Source: Lignipirellula cremea (GTDB lineage Bacteria; Planctomycetota; Planctomycetia; Pirellulales; Pirellulaceae). Taken from it: 64,000 bases of DNA. Shown in pieces: positions 25,665 to 35,070 of the stretch. The notes under the pieces were generated by a model. That model had not been told where the DNA came from and did no database searches. It was given only the letters and a program-made list of their open reading frames with translations. The position numbers were made by a program, and so were the translations under genes. The stretch's first letter is position 1. Each line of letters starts with the position of its first letter. The stretch spans positions 620,001 through 684,000 of the forward strand of contig NZ_CP036433.1 of NCBI RefSeq assembly GCF_007751035.1. Direction: 5' to 3'.

Positions 25665-26537
25665 TCAGTCGGCTGGCTGGCGGATTTCCATGACGACGCG
25701 GAAGCCGGTGTCTTCCTCTCGCACTTGCTGCGGATCGCCCCGCCGGGTGGCGCTGCGGGTGCTGGCGATCGGGCTGTACCAGGAGCCGCCGCGGATCACG
25801 CGCCACTTCCAGCGGTTCTGCAGACGGACCTCGGGGTCGGCCCGGCTTAGATCCAGTTCATACTCATCCGCGCACCATTCCCACAGGTTGCCGTGCATGT
25901 CGTGCAGCCCCCAGCGATTCGGCAGATGGGCGCCGACCGGGTGCGTGCGGGCGGCCCGATGCACCGCATGCCGGGAGAGCACGGCGACCTCGTTGCCGAA
26001 CGACCAGATCGTTTCCGTCCCGGCCCGGCAGGCGTACTCCCATTCGACTTCGGTCGGCAGACGATAGCTGCGGCCCGCCCGTTTCTCGGCCGGTTCCTCC
26101 GACAGTCGCCGGCAGAACTCCACGGCATCGTCCCAGGACACCGAATCGACCGGCAGGTCCTGGGCGTTGATCCCCTGGATCCGCTCCTTGTAGGCGCCAT
26201 GCGGCGAGAAGGTGCTGGGATTGTGGTCCATCAGCGCATGGTACTGCTGCTGCGTTACCTCATGGACGCCCAGGTAGAACGGCCGGGCAATGTGGACACG
26301 GCGGCGCGGCTCCTGCGGCGAGCGGCCCGGTTCATCCTGAGGAGAGCCCATTTGAAAGGCTCCCGCTTCGATCCGGGTCAAACGCATGCCAAGAGAATTC
26401 TCGATCTGCCCGGCGGGGAGTGCGACAGGAAGCACTTGCGCCGGCGCGCACCGTTCTCCTGCTGCCAGCCAGACGCCGGCAGCGACGACGCAATACAACA
26501 AGCACCAGGGTTGCCTGGCGTCGCGTTTTTCCCGCAT
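25665..26537 (-). CDS. FGE-sulfatase (SUMF1) fold protein
   Basis: Predicted 290 aa. A hydrophobic N-terminus (CLLYCVVAAGVWLAAGE) suggests export. The FGE-sulfatase domain fills the rest: NSLGMRLTRIEAGAFQMGS, PFYLGVHEVTQQQYHALM, VDSVSWDDAVEFCRRL, YRLPTEVEWEYACRAGTE and WGLHDMHGNLWEWCAD. The segment that carries the two active-site cysteines in true formylglycine-generating enzymes reads VIRGGSWYSPIASTRSATRR and has none. It is therefore probably not a sulfatase activator; the fold is also used for ligand binding and other modifications. No sulfatase is nearby. GGGGAA at Shine-Dalgarno distance supports the ATG at 26537. The next genes on this strand are the DPFG and LOG genes. Confidence 0.9.
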   Translation of the reverse strand: MREKRDARQPWCLLYCVVAAGVWLAAGERCAPAQVLPVALPAGQIENSLGMRLTRIEAGAFQMGSPQDEPGRSPQEPRRRVHIARPFYLGVHEVTQQQYHALMDHNPSTFSPHGAYKERIQGINAQDLPVDSVSWDDAVEFCRRLSEEPAEKRAGRSYRLPTEVEWEYACRAGTETIWSFGNEVAVLSRHAVHRAARTHPVGAHLPNRWGLHDMHGNLWEWCADEYELDLSRADPEVRLQNRWKWRVIRGGSWYSPIASTRSATRRGDPQQVREEDTGFRVVMEIRQPAD

Positions 26538-26731
26538 GAAATTCCCCGTAAGTTGCGCACCGGCCCTGCCCTTGCGACCATCGTCGTTTTGGCGGGACCG
26601 GTTCCTTGGCGCCCTGTGCTGCAGTATACGATGCGGACCGCGGCCCTGCAGCAGGTTCTTTTTGCCGCGGGGGGATCCGCATGGCGGTCCGGAAATCTTG
26701 CGAATTTTCCCTCCTGGCGGGTCGCTGTCTG

Positions 26732-26760
26732 TTCAAAGCGTCGCCGGCAACGCTTATAAT
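26732..26760 (+). promoter_or_regulatory. Sigma-70 promoter of the MarR operon
   Basis: TTCAAA (26732-26737) and a consensus TATAAT (26755-26760) are separated by the ideal 17 bp. The start codon of the MarR gene follows about 38 bp downstream, so a short leader is expected. Confidence 0.6.
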
Positions 26761-26798
26761 CCGACAAGATTTAATCCGTATACCCATTAAATTCCGTT

Positions 26799-27257
26799 AT
26801 GCCTGTACCCTATCGTGAGACGCTGCAGATGCGCCTGCGTTCGGCGTATTTTGCACTGCATCGCCATTCCAACCGGCACTTTACGCAGTACGAAACCACG
26901 GCCGACCAGTACGTGCTGCTGTCGTACCTGGCCGAAGAAGACCGCATTACGCAGCAGGAATTGTCCCTGCGCTGTGCTTCGGATCCGCGTACAATCGGCT
27001 CCATGCTCAGCCTGCTGGAATCCAAAGGCTGGATCGCCCGCGAACCTCACCCCGAGGATCGCCGCGCCTGGCTCGTCTGCCTGACGCCGCAGGGCCGGTC
27101 CTGGCACGCCGAACTGCGGCAGAACTCCGAGGCGATTCGCGACACGTTGTACCAGGCGTTGCCGCCGCAGGAACTTGAGACCGTACTTCACGCACTCGAC
27201 AAAATTGCCGGTGCGTTTTTAACGACGAACACCCCCCCTGTCGCCCTCAAGGATTGA
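26799..27257 (+). CDS. MarR family transcriptional regulator
   Basis: Predicted 152 aa, the usual family size. The winged helix-turn-helix lies at ~45-110: ITQQELSLRCASDPRTIGSMLSLLESKGWIAREPHPEDRRAWLVCLTPQG, including the wing motif DRRAWLV (DRR conserved in MarR). The flanking helices would form the dimer interface. MarR proteins bind palindromic operators and are usually released by small aromatic or sugar-derived ligands. A consensus promoter lies just upstream, and the DUF4838 gene starts 5 bp after the stop. The regulator and the glycan-acting genes are therefore very likely one operon, and it probably controls its own operon. The operator itself could not be identified. Confidence 0.93.
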   Translation: MPVPYRETLQMRLRSAYFALHRHSNRHFTQYETTADQYVLLSYLAEEDRITQQELSLRCASDPRTIGSMLSLLESKGWIAREPHPEDRRAWLVCLTPQGRSWHAELRQNSEAIRDTLYQALPPQELETVLHALDKIAGAFLTTNTPPVALKD

Positions 27258-27261
27258 CCCG

Positions 27262-30200
27262 ATGAAGACCCCGTTGATTCTATGCAGTTATCTGCTGCTG
27301 CTGGGCGTCTTGCCCGCGCTGGCGGATGACGCCTTTCTGGTCAAGGATGGACAGCCCCAGGCGGAGATTATCATCGCCCAGGATCCGCCGCGGACGGTCC
27401 GCCTGGCCGCCGCCGAGCTGCAGAACACCCTGGAAAAAATCTCCGGGGCGAAGCTGCCGATCGCCACCGCCCCGCACGACGATATTCCGGTCAAGGTCTA
27501 CGTTGGCGACAGCCCGCATGCCCGGAAAGAGCAGGTCACGGCGGCCGGCCTGAAAGACGGCGCCTGGCGGATGGTCTCGGGTCCGAACTGGCTCGCCCTG
27601 ATTGGCGACGACACCAACTTTACGCCGCGGGAGCCGTGGGCGAAAAACAACGGCGGGATCGCCAGCGGCCAGTTGCAGCGCGACTGGGAAGAAGCGGCCG
27701 GCGGACCGTGGGGCGTGCCCAACCGCGGCATGTACAAACACCGCGTGCGCCTGCCAGGCGACATCGGCAAACCGACCGGCGCGGAGACCGACAACAAGGA
27801 AACGCTTGAGCTGTGGGGCTTTGATGAACGCGGCTCGTACAACGCTGTGTGCGGCTTTTTGCGCAGCCTGGGCGTCCGCTGGTATCTGCCGGGCGAACTG
27901 GGCGAGGTCGTCCCGCAGATGGCTTCGATCCGTCTGCCGACGGTGGATCAAACGGTGCAGCCGGACTTCGCCGTGCGTCGCTTCAACGTCCGCTTCGCCA
28001 ACGCCTCTCCCGACACCATGCAATGGGCCATGCGGCTGGGCATGCGCGATCCGTATGGACTGATGGTCGCCCATGGCATGCACGCCATGACCCAGACCGA
28101 TACGATCCTGCGCGATCACCCGGACTGGTTCGCCCTGTACGGCGGCCAGCGGGACAACCAGCCCGGCAAGCGGCTCAATCACCTGTGCTATTCCAACGAA
28201 GAACTGCTGGCGGAGACGGTGCGTTACGCCCGGGCCCAGTTCGACCAGTACGACTTCGACACGGTGTCGATCATGCCGCCGGACGCTTACATTTCGATCT
28301 GCCAGTGTCCATTATGCGCCGGGAAGGAATCGCCGCAGCGCGGCTCCCGCGGGAAGCTGTCGAACCATGTGTGGGACTTCGTCAATCGAGTGGCGAAAGA
28401 AGTCGGCAAAACGCACCCTGACAAAAAGATCGTCTGTTGCGCTTACGGCGCCAACACGCTGCCGCCGACCAATATTGAGCAGCTGGAACCGAACGTGCAG
28501 GTGCTCATCGTGGGCGGCCGGCGTCCCCGCAGCAACCTGCCGGAGCAACGCGCCGAAACGGCCCAGCTGCGGGCCGACTGGGCGGCCAAGACGCAGAACA
28601 AACTGATGATCTTTGAGAACTACCCGTTCACCGATCGCGGCTTCTATCTGCCGGCGTTTGTCGCCCGATCCATTGGCGACAGCATTAACGCCACCAAGGG
28701 CGTTTCCGACGGCGAAGATATCTGGCTCAGCTTTGGCCGGGACTTCGACACCAAAGATATCGGCTTTAACCACTTCCAGGTGTACTTCACCGCCCGCATG
28801 TACTGGGGCGGAAAGGATCAGGATCCGGTCGCCCTGCTGGAGGAATACTGTCGCCTGTTCTATGGCCCCGCCGGTGAACCGATGCAGGCGTTTTTCACGT
28901 ACTGCGAAGATCACTGGCAGGCGATGGAAAAGGAAAAAGACAAGGTCGACCACGCGCTGGCCCTGTTCTCCACCGCCCAGTCGCAGGTAGCGGTCGATTC
29001 CGTCTACGCCAAACGGCTGGCGCTGATTGATGAGTTCCTGAACGCGCTGCGCAGCAAAGCGGAGCAGCTGGGACGCCAGCGCGGCCCCGTGCCCAAACTG
29101 CGACTCGTGCGCGACGCGGAAGAGATCGTGATCGATGGCAAGCTGGACGACGACTATTGGCAGAACTGCCCCGCCTCGTCGACCGGCGTGCTGCGGGAAC
29201 TGCAGACCGGCCGGCAGCCGTTGTACGGCACTTCAGTCAAGTGCGGCTGGAGCCGGGCCGGCGATCTGTACTTTGCTTTCCGCTGTGATGAGAACCCAGG
29301 CGAGCGGCCCAACATCGCCACCGTGAAGCCGGGCGACCAGGCGCTGTGGTACGGCGACGCGATCGAGATCCTGCTGGAAACCGATTCGCATTCCTACTAT
29401 CAGATCGCCGTGAATCCCGCCGGCGTGGTGGTCGACCTGGACCGCGGCGTCGCCAAAAGCAACTGGTTCGAGTGGGATTCCCAGGCCGAAGTGGCCACGC
29501 ATGTAGCCGATGATCACTGGACGGTGGAGGTGCGCATCCCCGTCACCGACGACGAGAACGACCCGCTGCACCAGGTCGTAGGCCGGCAGCCCAGCACCAG
29601 TCTGCCCTGGCATATCAACCTGTGCCGCCAGCGGATTCGCGGCAACGTCACCGAGCATTCGGCCTATTCGCCGACGGGAAAACCGGCCTTCCATGAGCCG
29701 ATGAAGTTCGCCCATCTGCACTCGGGTCGATCCCACGCGTTCGACCATGACGAGCCCGATGACGATTACCTGCACGGCCGGAGCACGGCCGACGGCCTGT
29801 TCCGCAGCGGTCAGCGCGAAGAGGCGATGGCCGCCTTTGCCGCCCTGGCCCAGCGGAAAGAGTTCAGCGATTTCCAGAAATGCGACGCCCTGGAGCAGGC
29901 GGCTGCTTGTGCCCGTGCGCTGCGTGACTTTGACAGGGCGAACGAACTGGCGGCTGCCGCTCCGCTGGAAAGCGTGCAGAAGTCGATCCGCATGCAGAAC
30001 CTGCTGGCGGAGCGCAAGGCTGCCGAACTGCTGGAAGCGTTCGGCAAAGAAGACCTTTCCACGTGGCCGTTCTGGAACGCAGGCGAGGGGTACTTTGCCC
30101 GGGGACGCGCCCACCTGGTCATGAAAAACGGCGCCGAAGCTGCGGCCGACCTGCAGGCCGCCTTGCCGCGGTTGGCGCCCGGACTGAGCCGCCTGGGCGC

Positions 30201-30579
30201 GCTCTGGATGCTGGGCCAGACCCAGGAGCAGCTGCTGCAGAACGACGCCGCCGCGCTGGCCGCTTACCAGCAGGTTACCCAGGCCCAGCGCTACCAGGGC
30301 AGCGCCGATTTCTACTACGGCGTGCTGGGAGCCGCCCGGGTGCAAACGCGACAAGGGAAGTTTGAAGACGCCCTGGCCACGCTTCATCTGGCGGATATCG
30401 ACAAGGTGAAAGGAACCTGGCGTCATCGTCTGCTGGAGTCCGTCGCCCAGACCCAGACCGCCGCCGGTCGCCCTGCCGAAGCGATCGCCGCCTGGCAGCA
30501 GATCCAGTCCGACGAGTCGGCCGCTCCCGCCCAGCGAACGTCTGCCGAACAGGCGATCCAGGCGCTGCGCAAGCCGTAA
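27262..30579 (+). CDS. Exported DUF4838 protein with CBM9-like domain and TPR-like tail
   Basis: Predicted 1105 aa. The signal peptide is PLILCSYLLLLGVLPALA. Residues ~30-130 look like the alpha-glucuronidase/GH20-type N-terminal alpha-beta domain (RTVRLAAAELQNTLEKISGAKLPI). Residues ~180-560 form the DUF4838 region, related to glycoside hydrolase barrels (YNAVCGFLRSLGVRWYLPGELGEVVP; DTVSIMPPDAYISICQCPLC). Residues ~610-830 form a family-9-type carbohydrate-binding domain (EEIVIDGKLDDDYWQN; DALWYGDAIEILLET-like). The rest is helical and TPR-like. It probably binds or cleaves uronic-acid-containing or related glycans outside the cytoplasm; the catalytic residues cannot be fixed. It is 5 bp downstream of the MarR gene and 50 bp upstream of the sialidase-like gene, suggesting one transcription unit. 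Confidence 0.88.
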   Translation: MKTPLILCSYLLLLGVLPALADDAFLVKDGQPQAEIIIAQDPPRTVRLAAAELQNTLEKISGAKLPIATAPHDDIPVKVYVGDSPHARKEQVTAAGLKDGAWRMVSGPNWLALIGDDTNFTPREPWAKNNGGIASGQLQRDWEEAAGGPWGVPNRGMYKHRVRLPGDIGKPTGAETDNKETLELWGFDERGSYNAVCGFLRSLGVRWYLPGELGEVVPQMASIRLPTVDQTVQPDFAVRRFNVRFANASPDTMQWAMRLGMRDPYGLMVAHGMHAMTQTDTILRDHPDWFALYGGQRDNQPGKRLNHLCYSNEELLAETVRYARAQFDQYDFDTVSIMPPDAYISICQCPLCAGKESPQRGSRGKLSNHVWDFVNRVAKEVGKTHPDKKIVCCAYGANTLPPTNIEQLEPNVQVLIVGGRRPRSNLPEQRAETAQLRADWAAKTQNKLMIFENYPFTDRGFYLPAFVARSIGDSINATKGVSDGEDIWLSFGRDFDTKDIGFNHFQVYFTARMYWGGKDQDPVALLEEYCRLFYGPAGEPMQAFFTYCEDHWQAMEKEKDKVDHALALFSTAQSQVAVDSVYAKRLALIDEFLNALRSKAEQLGRQRGPVPKLRLVRDAEEIVIDGKLDDDYWQNCPASSTGVLRELQTGRQPLYGTSVKCGWSRAGDLYFAFRCDENPGERPNIATVKPGDQALWYGDAIEILLETDSHSYYQIAVNPAGVVVDLDRGVAKSNWFEWDSQAEVATHVADDHWTVEVRIPVTDDENDPLHQVVGRQPSTSLPWHINLCRQRIRGNVTEHSAYSPTGKPAFHEPMKFAHLHSGRSHAFDHDEPDDDYLHGRSTADGLFRSGQREEAMAAFAALAQRKEFSDFQKCDALEQAAACARALRDFDRANELAAAAPLESVQKSIRMQNLLAERKAAELLEAFGKEDLSTWPFWNAGEGYFARGRAHLVMKNGAEAAADLQAALPRLAPGLSRLGALWMLGQTQEQLLQNDAAALAAYQQVTQAQRYQGSADFYYGVLGAARVQTRQGKFEDALATLHLADIDKVKGTWRHRLLESVAQTQTAAGRPAEAIAAWQQIQSDESAAPAQRTSAEQAIQALRKP

Positions 30580-30629
30580 CGTCCGCCGCAGCGATGTCCC
30601 TTTTTCCTCCCCCGCCGGACAAGTCCGCT

Positions 30630-31901
30630 ATGAGAATTCCGCTCGCACGCCTCTCCCGTTTCTTTCTGGCGTGCCTCAGCATGGCGTGCCTTGGCAGCGT
30701 CTGTTTTGCTGCCGAGCCCGCGTTGCCGGACCTGGCTTTGCAGCCGCCGCAGTTGCTACAGGAGCTGGACCCGCAACACGTGCGATCGTCCCGCGGGTCG
30801 CAGGGGGTGGCGAGCATCGAAAGGGCGGCCAGCGGCCGGTTATGGGCCGCGTGGTATGCGGACAAAGGGAAACGCGGCGTCGAAAGTCCTTCCAGCTATG
30901 TGGTGCTGGCGACCAGCGACGATGACGGCCAGTCCTGGAAAGAAGTGCAGGCGATCCAGGCCGGCAAACGGGTGCGAACGTACGACCCGTGCCTGTGGCA
31001 TGACCCCCAGGGACGGCTCTGGTTGTTCTGGGCGCAGAGCGCCGGCATGCAGGACGGCCGCATGGGCGTCTGGGCGATCGTGACGGAAAACGCCGCTTCC
31101 GCAACGCCCGACTGGTCGGCGCCCCGGCGCCTGGCCAATGGCGTCATGATGAACAAACCGACGGTCCTCAAAAACGGCGACTGGCTGTTGCCGGTCGGCT
31201 TCTGGCGGGACAATACGAACGTCCCCAACATCCCGTTCGACGAGGAGCACCTGGCGCCCTACACCCGGGCGATGCTCTCCCATGACCTGGGCGAAGAACG
31301 GGGCTCCAACGTGGTTCGCTCGACCGACCAGGGGAAAACGTTCCACTTCCTGGGGCAGGTGCGCATTCCGGGCACGCGCGTGGATGAGCACATGCTGGTC
31401 GAACGAAAAGACGGCAGCCTGTGGATGCTGGTCCGCAATACAGGCGGCATTGCGGAAAGCGTTTCCACCGATGGCGGGCGGACCTGGTCGGCCGGCTCTG
31501 TCGCGCTGGCGGGAAAGACGTTCGCCAACAAGCGGTTCTTCCTGCGGCGGCTGGCTTCCGGGGCGATGCTGCTGGTTCGCAACGATGCAGCCGACGGCGC
31601 CCGAACGCACTTGAAGGCGTTCCTGTCCGACGACGACGGCAAGTCCTGGCAAGGCGGCCTGCTGCTGGACGAACGGGAGTCTTCCTATCCCGACGGCGTG
31701 CAGGCGAAGTCGGGCTCCATTTACCTGATCTATGACCACCAGCGGTACACGCTCAACCGGGCCGGGAAGCGAGGAGTGGGATCGGTGCAGATGGCCGTGA
31801 TCCACGAAGAAGATATCCGCGCAGGGCGGATCATCAACGACCAGTCCCGGCTGCGGACGACCATCTCGCAGCTGCAGCCAGCCAGCGTTCCCCAGGAGTA
31901 A
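30630..31901 (+). CDS. Exported sialidase-like BNR/Asp-box protein
   Basis: Predicted 423 aa from the ATG at 30630; an upstream in-frame ATG at 30594 lacks a ribosome site and would spoil the signal peptide LSRFFLACLSMACLGSVCFA. Asp-box (S-x-D-x-G-x-x-W/F) repeats are clear: SDDDGQSWKEV, STDQGKTFHFLG, STDGGRTWSAG and SDDDGKSWQGG. These give the six-bladed sialidase propeller. An RIPGTRVDEHMLVERKDGSLW segment fits the GH33-like core. Members cleave sialic acid or related sugars, although many planctomycete members have unknown specificity. The gene is the last of the MarR/DUF4838 cluster and is followed by a hairpin. Cooperation with the DUF4838 protein on the same glycan is inferred. Confidence 0.88.
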   Translation: MRIPLARLSRFFLACLSMACLGSVCFAAEPALPDLALQPPQLLQELDPQHVRSSRGSQGVASIERAASGRLWAAWYADKGKRGVESPSSYVVLATSDDDGQSWKEVQAIQAGKRVRTYDPCLWHDPQGRLWLFWAQSAGMQDGRMGVWAIVTENAASATPDWSAPRRLANGVMMNKPTVLKNGDWLLPVGFWRDNTNVPNIPFDEEHLAPYTRAMLSHDLGEERGSNVVRSTDQGKTFHFLGQVRIPGTRVDEHMLVERKDGSLWMLVRNTGGIAESVSTDGGRTWSAGSVALAGKTFANKRFFLRRLASGAMLLVRNDAADGARTHLKAFLSDDDGKSWQGGLLLDERESSYPDGVQAKSGSIYLIYDHQRYTLNRAGKRGVGSVQMAVIHEEDIRAGRIINDQSRLRTTISQLQPASVPQE

Positions 31902-31933
31902 GGTGGAGTCGGGCTGAGGAGTGGCGGAATGCA

Positions 31934-31960
31934 GAACGGCCGTCGCAGGGACGGCCGTTC
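31934..31960 (+). terminator. Hairpin terminator of the MarR-DUF4838-sialidase cluster
   Basis: A perfect 10-bp stem (gaacggccgt / acggccgttc) with a 7-base loop, followed by ttatc, begins 33 bp after the sialidase stop codon. Confidence 0.6.
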
Positions 31961-32047
31961 TTATCGTAGCGGAGGAAGCCGGCTAATCGCAGGCTGGGGC
32001 TCGTGGTGCGTCAAACCATAAAACCAGGTTTCTCTAAATCAGCCGCC

Positions 32048-32059
32048 GGGCGCTAGCCC
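32048..32059 (+). repeat. Target-site duplication, left copy
   Basis: gggcgctagccc directly abuts the left inverted repeat of the IS4 element. It is identical to 33587-33598 on the right, as expected for an IS4-family insertion with a 10-13 bp duplication. Confidence 0.8.
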
Positions 32060-33586
32060 AATGGCACTGTTTTTACCAAATCCGTTGCCTGGGGTGGTTT
32101 TTGGCATGAATTTTGCGCCGCATGTTTTGGCATGAAATTTGCGCCCCTTCCTGACCTCTTACTCATTGATAAGGAGTCTTGCGATGGCGGCCAAACAGAA
32201 ACGTAAGCAGAAAGCACAGAAATCTGAGCAGGCGCGGGCGGCGGAGTTTGACGCCGTGTTTGCCCAGTTGGAAGAGATCGTGGATCTCCGCCAGGCCGAT
32301 GAGTTGCAGCCCTCCCACGCCCAAACGATTTACACGTCTGGCGTCGTCCTGTGGCTGTTGGTCTTGCAGCGATTGCGCGGCGGTTGCTCGATGGCCGAGG
32401 CGGTCAAGGCCTTGATCGAGCAGTGCCCGGACATCGTGCCCGACAATAAACGCATCGAAGAAGCGACCCTCTCTTCCAGCACCGCGGCGTACTCCCGGGG
32501 CCGGAGCCGTTTGTCGCTGGAGACCGTCATGTGGCTCTGCAACGCCGTCTGGCGGTCGCTGGTCGACAACGCTCCGCCCACCTTCGGCGGGCGACGCGTG
32601 TTCGCGCTGGACGGCACGACGATCTCGCTGAGACCGGAATGGGAACTGTACGACGTCTTCCCGCCCGCTTCCAATCAGTACGGAGAGTCGGCCTGGCCGA
32701 TGGCCTATCTGGTCGTGGCTCATGAGGTCGAAAGTGGAGCGGCGTTGCCCCCGGAAATCGGTGCGATGTACGGCGACCAGGCGGTCTCGGAAACCAGCCT
32801 GATCCACGATCATTTACAACGCATCCCGGCCGATTCGGTGATTCTGGTCGACACAGCTTACGGCATTACGCGTGTCGCCTACGAGTTCCACACGGCCAAT
32901 CAACGCTTCGTGGTGCGGATGAAGAAGGACCGCTTTCGCCGGCTGCAAAAGGACGCCGAGTTGATCGAACAAGGCGAGGACTGGAAAACGTATCGAGGAC
33001 AATGGACGCCCAGTCGCCGCGAGCTGCGCGACAATCCTCAATTGCCGGAGGACTTCTCGCTGCCGATTCGGCTGCACGTGTTCGAAAGCGTCCACGGCGA
33101 AACAATCTATCTGGCGACCGACCTGACCGACGAATTGGACGTCATCGCCGATTTGTATAGTCAGCGGTGGCGTGTGGAAACAGATCTCTCACAGATCAAG
33201 GTGACGCTCGACATCGAGAACATCCTCGCCAAGAGTCCTGAGATGTTCCGCAAAGAACTGATGGCGTCGATCGTGGCCTATAACCTGACGATCCAGTTCC
33301 GCAAACAGGCGGCGGAACAGGCCAACGTACCGCCGCGGCGGCTCAGCTTCACCGGCGTGTGGGACGTGTTCCGCATCTTCCTGCTCCAAAAAACATTCCC
33401 CGACGCCGGCGCCTGGCGCACGGCTTACGCACGAGCGCTCAAGTACGCAGCGCGAGAGAAATTGCCGAACCGCCCCGGCCGGAGCTACTCCCGCGAAAGC
33501 TACAAACGCCGCTCCAAATCCTCGCATTTTAAAAAAAGATCTCCACCCTGGAACCAACCCGAAAACGAGCCAAAGTGAGTGCCATT
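32060..33586 (+). mobile_element. IS4-family insertion sequence, apparently complete
   Basis: The element is 1527 bp. It is bounded by 9-bp terminal inverted repeats (aatggcact at the left, agtgccatt at the right) and flanked by the 12-bp direct repeat gggcgctagccc. It contains a single transposase gene with an intact frame. The perfect target duplication implies recent insertion. The pre-insertion site would read ccgccgggcgctagccctcggttttttt, which looks like a dispersed extragenic palindrome, so the element has landed in a non-coding repeat. Confidence 0.85.
32184..33578 (+). CDS. IS4 family transposase
   Basis: Predicted 464 aa from the ATG at 32184, chosen for its AAGGAG Shine-Dalgarno 7 bp upstream. 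The N-terminus is highly basic (KQKRKQKAQK). The DDE catalytic core is visible: VFALDGTTISLRPE carries the first Asp, VILVDTAYGI the second, and the Y-(2)-R-(3)-E-(6)-K signature of IS4 reads YSQRWRVETDLSQIK. The C-terminus is rich in Arg, Lys and Ser. The stop codon overlaps the right inverted repeat. No frameshift or internal stop is seen, so the enzyme is probably functional. It is not closely related to the IS4 remnant at 62.7-63.05 kb, judging from the differing YREK region. Confidence 0.93.
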   Translation: MAAKQKRKQKAQKSEQARAAEFDAVFAQLEEIVDLRQADELQPSHAQTIYTSGVVLWLLVLQRLRGGCSMAEAVKALIEQCPDIVPDNKRIEEATLSSSTAAYSRGRSRLSLETVMWLCNAVWRSLVDNAPPTFGGRRVFALDGTTISLRPEWELYDVFPPASNQYGESAWPMAYLVVAHEVESGAALPPEIGAMYGDQAVSETSLIHDHLQRIPADSVILVDTAYGITRVAYEFHTANQRFVVRMKKDRFRRLQKDAELIEQGEDWKTYRGQWTPSRRELRDNPQLPEDFSLPIRLHVFESVHGETIYLATDLTDELDVIADLYSQRWRVETDLSQIKVTLDIENILAKSPEMFRKELMASIVAYNLTIQFRKQAAEQANVPPRRLSFTGVWDVFRIFLLQKTFPDAGAWRTAYARALKYAAREKLPNRPGRSYSRESYKRRSKSSHFKKRSPPWNQPENEPK

Positions 33587-33598
33587 GGGCGCTAGCCC
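33587..33598 (+). repeat. Target-site duplication, right copy
   Basis: gggcgctagccc, identical and in the same orientation as 32048-32059, immediately after the right inverted repeat of the IS4 element. Confidence 0.8.
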
Positions 33599-33678
33599 TC
33601 GGTTTTTTTGGCGGCACAGCAGCACGGCCGAAATCGCTCACTCTAAGATTCAAGATTGACGCAGCACTAGTCGTCTCT

Positions 33679-35070
33679 TCAGCCTGTTTTCTGCAGCGTT
33701 GCTTCCTGGTTGAGCTTGTTGTAGAGCGTTTTGGTGCTGACGCCCAGCTCTTCGGCGGCGGCCGGTTTGTTGCCGTCGTTGCGCTCCAGGGCTTCGTGGA
33801 TCGCCTGCATTTCGATCTCGCGAAGCGTCAGCGGTCCGGTGTTCAGCCGCAACCCCGAGTTCAGCGTCCGCGCGGCGAACCGCTGCGGCAGGTGATCGGG
33901 CGTAATGGGCGGCCGGTCGCACAGAATCGAAGCATGTTCGATCACGTTCGCCAGCTCCCGGACATTGCCGGGCCACACATGCGCTTTGAGGACGGCCACG
34001 GCGTCGGGCGTAAGCACCGGCTGGCCAGGCAAAATGTCGTTCCGTTTGCGGCGATACAAGTGCGTCGCCAGCATTTCGATATCTTCCAGGCGATCCCGCA
34101 AGGCCGGCAAGGGGATCTCAAAGGTGTTAATGCGGTACATGAGATCCTCGCGGAACTCGCTCTCTTCCACCATCTCCACCAGGTTGCGATGCGTCGCGCA
34201 GACCACGCGGACATCGACATGAAAGGAGTCGTTGTCGCCCACGCGGCGAATGTCGCCCGTTTCCAGCACGCGCAAAAGTTTGGCCTGCATTGACTTGGGC
34301 AGCTCGCCGATTTCGTCGAGAAAAATGGTGCCGCCGTGGGCCACTTCGAACAGACCCACGCGGTGTTCATCGGCGCCGGTGAAGGCCCCTTTGCGATGGC
34401 CGAACAGTTCGCTTTCGATCAGGTTCTCTGGCAGGGCGCCGCAGTTGATGGCCACGTACGGTTTTTCGGCGCGGACGCTTTGTTCGTGCAGGGCGCGGGC
34501 GACCAGTTCCTTGCCGGTGCCTGTTTCTCCCAGGATCAGCACGCTGGAGTCGGTGGGGGCGACCTTGGCGATCAACTCGCGGACGCGATTCATGGGACCG
34601 GCGGAGCCGACCAGATCGCTTTGCCCTTCGGCCCGTTCCAGCATCCGTTTCACGGCGCGGTATTTGTTGGTCAGTTCGCGTTTAGCCACGACGCGCTGAA
34701 GCAGCGACTCAATCTCGACCAGCTTGCAAGGCTTGGTCAGATAGTCGAAGGCTCCCTGGCGCAGGGCCGCGATGGCCGTTTCCAGCGACGACTTCCCCGT
34801 CATCACGACGGCGTCGACGTCGGGCGAAACTTCCTTGGCGCGGGTGATCACTTCAATGCCGTTAAGTCCGGGCATATCGAGATCGACCATCACGCAGTCG
34901 TAGACATTCCGTTCCAGAGCCGCGGCCGCCGTGAGTCCATCGGGACAGACGGTGACCTCGTGACCCATTCGCGGCAGCTCCAGGCTCATCAGCTCCTGCA
35001 GCGAACTTTCATCGTCCGCGAAGAGCAGTTTGAGTCCGTTAGGCTGCCTGGTATCTTTCTTTTTGCTCAT
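33679..35070 (-). CDS. NtrC-family sigma-54 response regulator
   Basis: Predicted 463 aa. The receiver domain (~12-125) has the acidic pair D19/D20, the phospho-acceptor D63 ([11 protein letters not shown]), T91 and K113. The AAA+ domain (~150-380) has Walker A GETGTGKE, the GAFTGA loop and [10 protein letters not shown]. The C-terminus is a Fis-type helix-turn-helix ([20 protein letters not shown]). It activates sigma-54 promoters when phosphorylated by its partner kinase. Its start lies inside the 3' end of the histidine kinase gene (32-bp overlap), so the two are co-transcribed and probably translationally coupled. No -24/-12 promoter was recognised nearby, so the regulon is unknown. Confidence 0.95.
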   Translation of the reverse strand: MSKKKDTRQPNGLKLLFADDESSLQELMSLELPRMGHEVTVCPDGLTAAAALERNVYDCVMVDLDMPGLNGIEVITRAKEVSPDVDAVVMTGKSSLETAIAALRQGAFDYLTKPCKLVEIESLLQRVVAKRELTNKYRAVKRMLERAEGQSDLVGSAGPMNRVRELIAKVAPTDSSVLILGETGTGKELVARALHEQSVRAEKPYVAINCGALPENLIESELFGHRKGAFTGADEHRVGLFEVAHGGTIFLDEIGELPKSMQAKLLRVLETGDIRRVGDNDSFHVDVRVVCATHRNLVEMVEESEFREDLMYRINTFEIPLPALRDRLEDIEMLATHLYRRKRNDILPGQPVLTPDAVAVLKAHVWPGNVRELANVIEHASILCDRPPITPDHLPQRFAARTLNSGLRLNTGPLTLREIEMQAIHEALERNDGNKPAAAEELGVSTKTLYNKLNQEATLQKTG

